This document shows, piece by piece, positions 1-7,119 of a stretch of DNA of 9,674 bases (position 1 is its first letter; every line of letters starts with the position of its first letter). Both the position numbers and the translations under genes were made by a program. The stretch is from an uncultured Pseudomonadota bacterium (GTDB taxonomy: Bacteria; Bdellovibrionota_B; Oligoflexia; Oligoflexales; CAILAO01). Location of the stretch: NCBI GenBank assembly GCA_903832105.1, contig CAILAO010000008.1, positions 1-9,674 on the forward strand. Reading direction: 5' to 3'. The notes below the pieces were generated by a model. It was given only the letters and a program-made list of their open reading frames with translations, was not told where the DNA came from and ran no database searches.

Positions 1-2
1 AG

Positions 3-983
3 CTTCCGAGAGACATCTGGCGTCAGGGCTTGAAGATGGTGGAAACCCTTTTGCTGGCCCTGATCATCCCCGGCGTTCTTCTTGCGATCGTCCTGATATT
101 CGCTCTAAAAGCCTTCATCATCGATAGAATCGTCAAAGTCTCTACGGAGATGGATCAAATCGCGAAGAAAGAAAACTCCGTCTGGCCTCGAATCGAAGAC
201 TGCAGCGCGCGCGACGAAATCACCATGCTCATCAGAACTGCTAATCGTATGATCAGCAGAGTCGAAAAGCAGCAATCAATGCTGACCTCTGCCGCAAGAA
301 TGTCTGCCTTGGGTGAAATGGCAACGGGAATCGCCCAAGAAATCAGTATTCCCTTAACCGCTATTTTGAACAATGTTGAAAGTCTTAGAAAACTGGTCCC
401 CAACGACCACATAGTCGTCGAAAAAATGGCCCCTCGCTTTCAAAAAATCGACGAAACCGGAAAACGCCTCTTTAAAATAATTCGAGGGCTCTCTTTCTTT
501 ACGCAAAGCGATGCCTCAGCACCAATGAAGACCGTAAAGCTCAAGACAATTGTTGATAATACACTAGAATTCTGCTCTGAGAAGTTTAAATTGCGCGGAA
601 TTACCCTCACCATCTCCGACATTCCTGAAGACGTGACTATCCACTGCCGCCCAACTGAAATCTCGCAAGTCTTGCTTAACCTCTTAAGTAATTCGTTCGA
701 TGCTGTGGTCAACCTGCCCAAACGCTGGGTTAATGTCAAGTTGACGCGCTCCTCTAAAGCTCTGCAATTAATCGTGAGCGATTCGGGCGCGGGAATCTCC
801 CCAGAAGTTGCGGACAAGATTTTTTATCCTTTTTTCACAACTAAGAGCGCTGGAAAAAGTTCTGGGCTGGGTCTTGCCATATCAAAAGGGATCATTGAAA
901 AGCACGGCGGCTCGCTATTTCTGGACAAGAGCCGCCCTAATACTGAATTTGTGATTATGTTACCTTTGACGGCTCAAGGCTGA
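3..983 (+). CDS. Sensor histidine-kinase-like protein lacking the phosphoacceptor His (5' partial)
   Basis: This is the C-terminal part of a membrane two-component sensor. The frame is open to the left edge, so the TTG at 30 is probably internal and the N-terminal sensor region lies outside the window. Numbering from that TTG, residues 5-32 form a transmembrane helix. Residues about 33-85 look like a HAMP linker (P53, the DEI at 62-64, N72). Residues about 90-160 are the DHp helical hairpin and 165-315 the HATPase_c domain. The ATP site looks complete: N-box N217 and N221, G1 box D251-x-G253-x-G255, F-box around 265-272, and G2 box G279-L-G281. The H-box, however, reads GIAQEISIPL where this family normally has AHEINNPL, so Q103 (CAA, 336-338) replaces the phosphorylated histidine. 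Classical autophosphorylation is therefore not expected. It may be a pseudokinase that works through a partner, or a decayed gene, although the frame and other motifs are preserved. No response regulator is visible. The 3' end overlaps the convergent lipoprotein gene. Confidence 0.88.
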   Translation, partial: LPRDIWRQGLKMVETLLLALIIPGVLLAIVLIFALKAFIIDRIVKVSTEMDQIAKKENSVWPRIEDCSARDEITMLIRTANRMISRVEKQQSMLTSAARMSALGEMATGIAQEISIPLTAILNNVESLRKLVPNDHIVVEKMAPRFQKIDETGKRLFKIIRGLSFFTQSDASAPMKTVKLKTIVDNTLEFCSEKFKLRGITLTISDIPEDVTIHCRPTEISQVLLNLLSNSFDAVVNLPKRWVNVKLTRSSKALQLIVSDSGAGISPEVADKIFYPFFTTKSAGKSSGLGLAISKGIIEKHGGSLFLDKSRPNTEFVIMLPLTAQG

Positions 984-2947
984 CCCCATTCATAACGGCT
1001 CTTGATGACGTGAAGCCCGATGGGAGCTGTTCTTTCTTTTCGACTGTTAGCGCCACTATATTCCCAAGTCACTCCGCCAAGACCTTGGGAGTTAGGGTCC
1101 CAGTCCTTTGGCGCCTTGAAGAATTTAAACTGGCCGTCTTGCTTCGGGGGAAATGGCGCTGAACTAAGCCATCGCCCAGAAAACACTTGATGCGTATAAA
1201 ATCTGACGGCAACTCCCGAACCGTTTTGTGAGTCTGGGAGCCAGGCCCAAAGGTTTTCACTAGAAGCGTTGATAGGAACACCGCCAAGCGACAACAAAAG
1301 ATGTGATAAAGGCTTCGCGTTCCAAGAAGCTCCGCTCTGCGATTGGCACGAATCCGTCTGTCCAAGGAGCATTGCGAGACATGGAACTTTTTGAGTTAAA
1401 ATTTTAATGTCTTTTTGGAATCCTTGGTTTTGCACGTTTTGGGCATAGCGATAGACAAAAAGTTCGCTTAGGATTTCCTGCAAGTAAAGCGCCGCGACAT
1501 CGGAATTTTCGATCACGAGATAATTTTCGTCATTTCGTCTCATGGCGCCATTTGACCAATTTGCAGAACCTGTTAACAGCCTCACTCCCTCTGGGCTACC
1601 AACAACGGCAAACTTATTATGAACACATGCGTAGGGTCCGGTCAGGGCATTATTAAAAATCGTGACCAATTTATCATCCGTAACATCCGCGCCACCTTCG
1701 GTGAAACCTAAAGGAGAAAGAATTTCCATCGCATTCCTGAAATTCGGATCTTCGAACCGCCCTCGATCAAAAAGTATCTTCATATGAACGCCTCTATCCT
1801 TAAGCCTGACGAGTGCCTTTGCTAGTTCGGGGTTCGTGATAAAATTGGTTGAAACAAAAGCAAACGACTCTTGAGGCTTCGTCAAAGTGAGATCAAGCTC
1901 CTCGATAATCCTAGCCTCAACATTATCTTCAGGGCTGAAATAGGCGCGAACTGGTCCCGTTTGGTTCGATTTGTAGTTCCAGTAGCGCTTTCCACTATTG
2001 ACAAAAGCCTGAACCGAAGTTCCATCGACAAACTTCTCATTTTCAGAAACGGCCTTCACAAAGGTTTCAAATTTAGGATCGACAAAACACTCTTTAATCC
2101 GCGTTAAGGCTCCGTCTCGATGATAAGGAGGTTGGTTAGCGCCATCAAACAGGCCGTATCTCAAAAACTCGTCACATCCCCAAGAAGCTGCTGCCGTCGA
2201 TTTCACAAATTCCGGGGGGATCGTCCCATTGGTCAAGAAGTCTTCCTGGATTTTTTTAGGCCAAGTCTCCCCACCGGTTCCGCATTTTTCAGGATCGGTT
2301 GCAAACATCTTGCATGTTATATCTGACATCGTCCGAAGCTCATCCAGTTCAGCATCGTATTTTTTAATCGTCTCCTGATCGCGCAAAATCAAAACGTTTT
2401 CATAATTGGCAACAAGCCCTGAATACGTCCAATTTGCCGAACCAATCAAGAGACTTTCGTCATCGATAATGATGATTTTGTTATGCATTTGAGGGTTCAT
2501 GCCGCGCATGACCGGTATGCGATACCGCACCAAATTGACGCTCGCAGGCATACTTTTCCACACAATATTGGTCTGAAACGAGAGTTTATAATCAACCATG
2601 TATTCAATTTTGACGCCCGCCGCGAGTCGATCCTTTAAGATATCGATAAACTCGATCACATCCATGTTATAGGTTGCAATCCTGATTGACTTTTTTGCCG
2701 CCTGGAGGTGTTTGCCAACCACATGGAGGGGAAGGTCAGTTGGTGGAAAATAGGCGCAAAATGACTGATCGGGCGTGCAATTGGCTCCTTCGTACACATC
2801 GGCAAGCGCCAGAAAACTCTTGATGTTACCACTGAGCCCTGAACTAGTATCAGAAACATGCGATCCGAGCGAATCGCTAGCCCTTTCCTTACACCCGGCC
2901 ACTAGGCACGTTAAAACTATGAAAAAAAAGACGTATAAAAATCTCAT
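974..2947 (-). CDS. Phospholipase D-family lipoprotein with two HKD motifs
   Basis: The product is a 657-aa predicted lipoprotein. The chosen start is the ATG at 2947 rather than the TTG at 2977: it has a good ribosome site (AGGGAG) upstream and gives a clean lipoprotein signal with lipobox LVAGC and lipidated C19. The first PLD motif is canonical: H155-N-K157, then D162, then GSAN at 169-172. The second starts H443-N-K445 and ends GSAN at 460-463, but glycine replaces the usual Asp and the spacing to GSAN is three residues longer. Paired HKD motifs usually form one active site for phosphodiester hydrolysis or transfer (phospholipases, cardiolipin synthases, Nuc-type nucleases), so the true substrate is open. 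Residues about 180-330 are an insert between the PLD halves. Residues about 500-657 form a Trp/aromatic-rich tail that I do not recognise. Nine cysteines follow the lipobox, which fits a disulfide-containing protein outside the cytoplasm. It is the last gene of the leftward cluster. Confidence 0.9.
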   Translation of the reverse strand: MRFLYVFFFIVLTCLVAGCKERASDSLGSHVSDTSSGLSGNIKSFLALADVYEGANCTPDQSFCAYFPPTDLPLHVVGKHLQAAKKSIRIATYNMDVIEFIDILKDRLAAGVKIEYMVDYKLSFQTNIVWKSMPASVNLVRYRIPVMRGMNPQMHNKIIIIDDESLLIGSANWTYSGLVANYENVLILRDQETIKKYDAELDELRTMSDITCKMFATDPEKCGTGGETWPKKIQEDFLTNGTIPPEFVKSTAAASWGCDEFLRYGLFDGANQPPYHRDGALTRIKECFVDPKFETFVKAVSENEKFVDGTSVQAFVNSGKRYWNYKSNQTGPVRAYFSPEDNVEARIIEELDLTLTKPQESFAFVSTNFITNPELAKALVRLKDRGVHMKILFDRGRFEDPNFRNAMEILSPLGFTEGGADVTDDKLVTIFNNALTGPYACVHNKFAVVGSPEGVRLLTGSANWSNGAMRRNDENYLVIENSDVAALYLQEILSELFVYRYAQNVQNQGFQKDIKILTQKVPCLAMLLGQTDSCQSQSGASWNAKPLSHLLLSLGGVPINASSENLWAWLPDSQNGSGVAVRFYTHQVFSGRWLSSAPFPPKQDGQFKFFKAPKDWDPNSQGLGGVTWEYSGANSRKERTAPIGLHVIKSRYEWGQP

Positions 2948-2954
2948 TGCAGGT

Positions 2955-2960
2955 CTCCCT
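2955..2960 (-). promoter_or_regulatory. Ribosome binding site that decides the lipoprotein start
   Basis: On the minus strand the sequence reads AGGGAG followed by a short spacer (acctgca) and the ATG at 2947. This supports starting the PLD lipoprotein at the ATG and not at the TTG ten codons upstream. The protein evidence agrees, because the signal peptide begins directly at this Met. Confidence 0.6.
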
Positions 2961-3013
2961 AAAAAAGTCACCGACAACCAGATAGCATTTTCATTGAAAG
3001 TTCACTCATTCTC

Positions 3014-4147
3014 TTAGATACGAGCTAAAACGTCCACAACTTTCTCAAGTTGTGCTTTAGAATTATAGACATGCGGCGACATCCTCACGCGTGCAAGTCT
3101 ATCAGCCATAACTATTTTTTGCTCTTTTAAACTAGTCACTAGCTGGGTTGATGATCGGCCTTCCTTCTCACATGCAACGATACCCGTTGCATGACTTGAG
3201 AAGCGATCTGAATAAACCTTGTAACCAATGCTTCGCAAGCCTTCTCTTAAGTGATTTGCGAGTTCGAGAATCCGATTCATGACGTTTTTAAATCCAATTG
3301 AATCAAGAAATTCGAGCGACGCCTTAAAATAAACCCAATCATTATAGTTTTCTGAAGAGAATGTAAATCGATCCGCGTTTGTTTTCAACTCGGCTTTATA
3401 AGGGAGATATTGCTTGTCATCAGCAACGGAATTAGTCCCCCAAAAAGCAAGCTCCAGCCGATTTAAATTTTCCTTCGGAACGTACATCATGCCAAGCCCA
3501 AGAGGACCCATGAGCCACTTCCACGCTGAGAATGCCATGTATGAAATGTGGCATTTTTTCGTGTCTATTGGGACGAGGCCAACACCTTGTGCCCCATCGA
3601 GGACAAAGTCAATTCCCCTATCTCGGCATAAAAGCCCAATATCTTCTAGCGGGAGCGGCATCCCAGTACACCAATGAACAGCCGACACGGCAACCACTTT
3701 AGTCTTGGGCGTAAGAAGCTTTTTAAGACCACACAGAAACTCCTCCGGGCTCTCGCCTACTGGAGCTGTCTTAATCTGAATCCCTTTCTTTTTCCAATGC
3801 CACCATGGATAGACGTTGCTTGGGTATTCATGTTCAAGGAGAATAATTTCGTCACCTTGCCTAAGAGACAGTCCATGAGAAACAAAATTCATGCCTTCTG
3901 AGGTGTTATGGATGATCGCGAGTTCATCGGCATCACAATGCAATTCTCGCGCGAGAATTCCTTTAATCGCGTTGGGAACATCGTTCGTTTGCGCAAGAGG
4001 CATAGATACGCCCATCCTCGCATAGTCATCCATGTACGCCTTCATGGCTTGCGTGACGTGAATTCCTGCGGGAGTCGTTCCGCAATTATTAAGCCAAATC
4101 ATTTCTTTGTTAACAAGGTACTGGTCATAGACAAAGTCCCAATTCAT
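3014..4147 (-). CDS. Class V aminotransferase-fold PLP-dependent enzyme
   Basis: This 377-aa cytoplasmic enzyme has the fold-type I, class V layout shared by cysteine desulfurases, isopenicillin-N-epimerase-like proteins and kynureninase-like enzymes. Visible features in order are the N-terminal NNCGTTP (20-26), NTSEG (81-85, phosphate-side loop), E105-H106 (the position of the PLP-stacking His in SufS), D184-G-A-Q187 (pyridine nitrogen and O3' contacts), and the Schiff-base lysine K210 in FSAWKWLMGPLGLG. R355 in RMSPHVYN is the likely carboxylate-binding Arg. The His that commonly precedes the catalytic Lys is Trp here. The catalytic Cys loop of SufS/IscS is absent from the region before R355, so a true cysteine desulfurase is unlikely; lyase, epimerase or aminotransferase activity remains possible. 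The start is well supported by GGAGGA eight bases upstream. It lies 22 bp after the flippase gene and 66 bp before the lipoprotein gene, so co-transcription is likely. Confidence 0.88.
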   Translation of the reverse strand: MNWDFVYDQYLVNKEMIWLNNCGTTPAGIHVTQAMKAYMDDYARMGVSMPLAQTNDVPNAIKGILARELHCDADELAIIHNTSEGMNFVSHGLSLRQGDEIILLEHEYPSNVYPWWHWKKKGIQIKTAPVGESPEEFLCGLKKLLTPKTKVVAVSAVHWCTGMPLPLEDIGLLCRDRGIDFVLDGAQGVGLVPIDTKKCHISYMAFSAWKWLMGPLGLGMMYVPKENLNRLELAFWGTNSVADDKQYLPYKAELKTNADRFTFSSENYNDWVYFKASLEFLDSIGFKNVMNRILELANHLREGLRSIGYKVYSDRFSSHATGIVACEKEGRSSTQLVTSLKEQKIVMADRLARVRMSPHVYNSKAQLEKVVDVLARI

Positions 4148-4154
4148 TTGGTCA

Positions 4155-4160
4155 TCCTCC
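4155..4160 (-). promoter_or_regulatory. Strong Shine-Dalgarno for the PLP enzyme
   Basis: The minus strand reads GGAGGA followed by eight bases and the ATG at 4147. It is the strongest ribosome site in the window and sits in the 22-bp gap after the flippase stop. This suggests the PLP enzyme is translated independently and efficiently from a shared message. Confidence 0.6.
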
Positions 4161-4169
4161 GAAAGAAGG

Positions 4170-5597
4170 TTAGGATCCTCGAATAAGAGTCATCACTTTA
4201 TTTAATTGCTCGCGGCTTAGCCAAAGCATTGGAATGATGTAAACAATACCACCAATCATCACATTTAATAGCCAGTCGTCCGAATTAATCAGAGCTAAGA
4301 CAAAAGCCATAAAAATCGCGGGAATAAAGGTGTTGCGGAATTCAATCCAAGGAAGCCTTGAAAGAAAAGGCTTTGAATCTCTTACAACCAAAGCCGCGCC
4401 AACGATCTTACCGATAATCATCGCGATGGCGACGCCGTAAAGATTCCAAACAGGTGTCTCAAACAGATGAACCTGGGCAAGTGAAAGAATCGAAGCAACA
4501 GCAGCGGCGGCAAGCAAGCTTCGCGCCAATTTCCATGTTGAATTTCGCAGCATAAGAACCTGGAGTCCAAAGACCGTGATCGTAGCGTTGCAGATCGTTC
4601 CGAGTACTAAAATACTAAACACTCGCCGCACCTCTGTGAAATCCTGGTCGAAAATGAGCCCCAAGATTGATTGGTCTACAAACCAGATGCCACAGGTAAG
4701 AGGAGCCAGGATTGATGAGAGAGCCCAGAAACCAAATCTCAGATAATTTGTTAACTTTTCCTTCTCGCGAATAACGACCATTTCGGAGAAAAACGCAAGA
4801 ATCACAGCGCCGATGATTTGCAAAATACTATGGGTTACACGGGCTGGCCCGAGATAAAGTCCGAGATCTCGGGCGCTATAGAAACGTTCTACGACGAACA
4901 AATCAAGTCTTTCCATAAAAATCATAAGAAAATAAACAACAGCGAAGAGCCACGAGCTTTTCACAATCACCAACATTCTTTGCCAAGAAGGCCACTTGGG
5001 AGGATAGAGCCTCATGCAGTAGAAGGTGGTTAAGCAATTAAAAACCGCATTCGAAAGAAGCGTCAAGACCGCATATAGAAGGGCGTCGTTCGGTGATGCG
5101 ATAAGCAGAATGATGAGCGCGAGGCTGAGTAGCTTGGAGACTGCGGAAAAGAAACTTGCGATAGCCATACGCTGGACTGCGATCTGGACCCAGAGGAGTT
5201 CGGTACCGCTAAAAAGAAGAGCAAAGCTAAGCGCGATGATGAGTGGAACGTACTGAGAATAGCCCGGAACCTTGAACGCGAGCGTTACAAGCATTCCAAA
5301 AACGACACATGCATGGATCAGCTTTAAAGCCAAAATGTCACCGATGAGTGCGCCAATTTTTCCGCTGTCATTACGACCTAACGCTCCAATAGTCACCGTT
5401 CCGTAATTATTGTAGCCGGCAACCACGAGAGGAATAGCTACTTCAATGATGGAGATCCCAAACTGGGCGTAGCCGAAGCCCTCAATGCCAACTTTGCGCT
5501 GAGCAAAATGCATCATAAGAAACGGGATGAATTTGTTTAGTAGTTCTACGGTAATTCCCGCGATAACAGTGATAGATAGTCGCTTTTTGTTGTCCAC
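4170..5597 (-). CDS. Wzx/MOP-superfamily flippase (polysaccharide or lipid-linked substrate exporter)
   Basis: This is an integral membrane protein with about 12-14 hydrophobic segments spread evenly along its length and charged or polar short loops, as in Wzx-like flippases of the MOP exporter superfamily. The N-terminal part shows the family pattern: a first helix, then a segment around GIEGFGYAQFGIS that matches the common 'G..G.G.Y' stretch, then further helices. Members move undecaprenyl-linked glycans or similar lipid-linked molecules across the inner membrane; the substrate here is not deducible. I prefer the GTG at 5597 (475 aa, beginning VDNKKRLS), because the first membrane helix follows at the usual distance. 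A TTG at 5678 would add 27 residues and leave only 31 bp to the divergent permease gene. Neither start has a good ribosome site. It is the first gene of the leftward cluster. No glycosyltransferases or polymerase are nearby, which is unusual for a glycan locus. Confidence 0.82.
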   Translation of the reverse strand: MDNKKRLSITVIAGITVELLNKFIPFLMMHFAQRKVGIEGFGYAQFGISIIEVAIPLVVAGYNNYGTVTIGALGRNDSGKIGALIGDILALKLIHACVVFGMLVTLAFKVPGYSQYVPLIIALSFALLFSGTELLWVQIAVQRMAIASFFSAVSKLLSLALIILLIASPNDALLYAVLTLLSNAVFNCLTTFYCMRLYPPKWPSWQRMLVIVKSSWLFAVVYFLMIFMERLDLFVVERFYSARDLGLYLGPARVTHSILQIIGAVILAFFSEMVVIREKEKLTNYLRFGFWALSSILAPLTCGIWFVDQSILGLIFDQDFTEVRRVFSILVLGTICNATITVFGLQVLMLRNSTWKLARSLLAAAAVASILSLAQVHLFETPVWNLYGVAIAMIIGKIVGAALVVRDSKPFLSRLPWIEFRNTFIPAIFMAFVLALINSDDWLLNVMIGGIVYIIPMLWLSREQLNKVMTLIRGS

Positions 5598-5630
5598 GGT
5601 GATAAGGATTGATTTAATAATGTTTAAAGC

Positions 5631-5659
5631 TTGAAACCGACTGAAGAAAACGCTATCAC
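5631..5659 (+). promoter_or_regulatory. Candidate sigma-70-type promoter for the permease-lpdA-ROK cluster
   Basis: TTGAAA at 5631-5636 is followed after 17 bases by TATCAC at 5654-5659. This is a plausible but weak -35/-10 pair located 50 bp upstream of the permease ATG. It lies within the intergenic region only if the flippase starts at 5597. A short direct repeat, ACAGGC at 5658-5663 and 5666-5671, and a small palindrome, ACAGGCTGT at 5666-5674, lie at the predicted start of transcription and could be an operator. The match is by eye only. Confidence 0.3.
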
Positions 5660-5709
5660 AGGCAAACAGGCTGTACAACCAAAATTGATTAAAATGGGGT
5701 GCATATCAC

Positions 5710-6855
5710 ATGAGTAGCGAGCAAATAAAACCGCAAGCTGAGCTTAAACGCGTCATCGGACCGATCACTGCCGTGGCCGTGATCGTAGGATCGATCATTG
5801 GAGGGGGGATTTTTAAAAAGCCTCAAGTGATCGCGCAAAACATCCAGCATTTCGACGTCGCAATGCTTGCATGGGTGATTGTCGGTGTTTTGACGCTCTT
5901 CGGATCTCTTGCACTTGCAGAATTGATTGCGATGAGGCCACGCGCGGGCGGGAACTATGTTTTTCTTAAAGAAGGATACGGCCCGATTTGGGGCTTTCTC
6001 TGGGGTTGGGTCGAATTCTGGATCCTTCGCGCAGGATCGACAGCCGCTCTTGCAACGATTTCTATCGAATCGATCAATGAGATTTTTAAGGCCTCTCATG
6101 GTCTTGATACCTGGGAACAAAAGTGGGCCACCATCGCGATGATCGCATGTTTAGGTTTAGTGAACTCGGTTGGCGTCCGGTGGAGCGGATTTGTTCAGAA
6201 TCTTACGACTTGGCTTAAGGTCGGAGCACTCATTTGCATCTTATTTCTTCCGTTTTTTTTCGGAGAAGCATCGGTTCAAAATCTCATCGCACCGGGACCA
6301 GCACCCAAAGCAGGTCTTCTCGTAGGTTTCGGGGCTGCTCTTCTTAGCGTTAATTGGGCTTATCGCGGCTGGATGAATTTAAGTCCCCTTGGAGGAGAAC
6401 TTAAAGACCCCCAAAAATATGTGCCACGCGTGCTCTTCTGGGGCATCGGATTCGTGATGCTGATCTACATTGCTGTCAACATCGCTTATGCCTTTGTGCT
6501 TTCTCAGAACGAAATTGCCCAGTCGAATCATGTGGTCGCAGTCACGTTTATCAGGAAACTGTTTAGTGTTTATGGCTCTGGCATCGATAAATTCGCAGTT
6601 GGAATTATTTCAGTGGCCATTGCCATTTCCGCCATGGGGAGTTTGAATGCTGATATTTTAGTGGGGCCGAGAACTTATTATGCCCTAGGGCGTGATGGTC
6701 TCTTCCCGAAATTTTTGGGGCGCGTGCACCAAGGGTTTAACACCCCGGCTCTTGCAATCTTGGCGCAGGCTTTTTGGGCGATCATTCTCGTACTCGGAGC
6801 GGATATTATGCGCGAGTCACCACTGGAAAATCCATTCGATACTTTGACGGACTAA
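5710..6855 (+). CDS. Amino acid permease (APC/LAT type), N-terminal part cut short by in-frame TAA
   Basis: This encodes the first 381 residues of a 12-helix amino acid-polyamine-organocation transporter of the inner membrane. The first helix carries the family signature GSIIGGGIFKKP (28-39), the unwound substrate-binding segment of this LeuT-fold family. Other recognisable stretches are RPRAGGNYVFLKEGYGP (76-92) and WAYRGWMNLSPLGGELKDP in the helix 5-6 region. The reading ends at TAA 6853-6855 directly after NPFDTLTD, where relatives continue with an aromatic residue and FGA. The same frame then runs on to 7116. The intact protein would have about 468 residues, normal for the family, so this product lacks roughly the last three helices. 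The ATG start is supported by family length and a weak GGGG ten bases upstream. Substrate specificity is not visible. It may be non-functional unless the stop is a sequencing error, is read through, or the two halves assemble. Confidence 0.85.
   Translation: MSSEQIKPQAELKRVIGPITAVAVIVGSIIGGGIFKKPQVIAQNIQHFDVAMLAWVIVGVLTLFGSLALAELIAMRPRAGGNYVFLKEGYGPIWGFLWGWVEFWILRAGSTAALATISIESINEIFKASHGLDTWEQKWATIAMIACLGLVNSVGVRWSGFVQNLTTWLKVGALICILFLPFFFGEASVQNLIAPGPAPKAGLLVGFGAALLSVNWAYRGWMNLSPLGGELKDPQKYVPRVLFWGIGFVMLIYIAVNIAYAFVLSQNEIAQSNHVVAVTFIRKLFSVYGSGIDKFAVGIISVAIAISAMGSLNADILVGPRTYYALGRDGLFPKFLGRVHQGFNTPALAILAQAFWAIILVLGADIMRESPLENPFDTLTD
6853..6855 (+). other. In-frame nonsense codon splitting the permease gene
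   Basis: The TAA sits between the codons for LTD and VMFGAMIF, a junction that is continuous in LAT/APC permeases (usually TDYVxFGA or TDFVxFGA). TAA is one base from TAT or TAC (Tyr). No bases are gained or lost, because the frame upstream and downstream is identical. Confidence 0.85.
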
Positions 6856-6858
6856 GTC

Positions 6859-7116
6859 ATGTTTGGGGCTATGATTTTTGAAACTATGGTGATTGCGGCT
6901 GTCTTCCGCTATCGAAAGCTTTTCCCGGAAATGCCTCGCCCCTATCGTTGCTGGGGGTATCCTTACGTCCCCATCATATTTGTGCTAGTGTCCTCGCTCG
7001 TCGTCATCAACACGCTTTATGATCAACCGACTAAGTCGATTGCAGGTCTTATTTTTATCGGTATCGGAGCGCTTGTTTACTTCGTACAAAAAAAACACGC
7101 CATTATTGAGGTTTAA
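6859..7116 (+). pseudogene. C-terminal fragment of the split amino acid permease
   Basis: These 85 codons, in the same frame as the upstream permease, encode the missing end of the transporter. The first part, from FGAMIFETMVIAAVF, is a membrane helix. It is followed by the conserved loop MPRPYRCWGYPYVP and two further hydrophobic segments. The only candidate start is the ATG at 6859, four bases after the TAA, with no convincing ribosome site, so any translation would have to come from reinitiation or readthrough. The fragment has no known function alone. It ends three bases before the lpdA start, so the original permease gene and lpdA were tightly coupled. If the nonsense codon is real and not suppressed, this is the tail of a pseudogene of recent origin, since no further stops or frameshifts are seen. 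Confidence 0.75.
7108..7111 (+). promoter_or_regulatory. Ribosome binding site of lpdA inside the end of the permease frame
   Basis: GAGG lies eight bases before the ATG at 7120, overlapping the last codons of the permease reading frame. This supports the upstream start. It also means lpdA can be translated even though permease translation stops early at 6853. Confidence 0.5.
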
Positions 7117-7119
7117 TCT

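Noticed and set aside
2948..3013. Possible terminator or separate promoter between the PLP enzyme and the lipoprotein
   Set aside because: A T-run precedes the lipoprotein ribosome site on the minus strand, but the only adjacent hairpin has weak G-T pairs, and no good -35/-10 pair is visible.
5689..6120. 143-aa minus-strand frame opposite the permease start
   Set aside because: Cys/Arg/His-rich composition with no domain, antisense to a well-supported membrane protein; a shadow frame.
6853..6855. Alternative genetic code with TAA read as Tyr
   Set aside because: The flippase, PLP enzyme and ROK kinase genes end at TAA at family-typical lengths, so general reassignment is not supported; a single nonsense change or read error is simpler.
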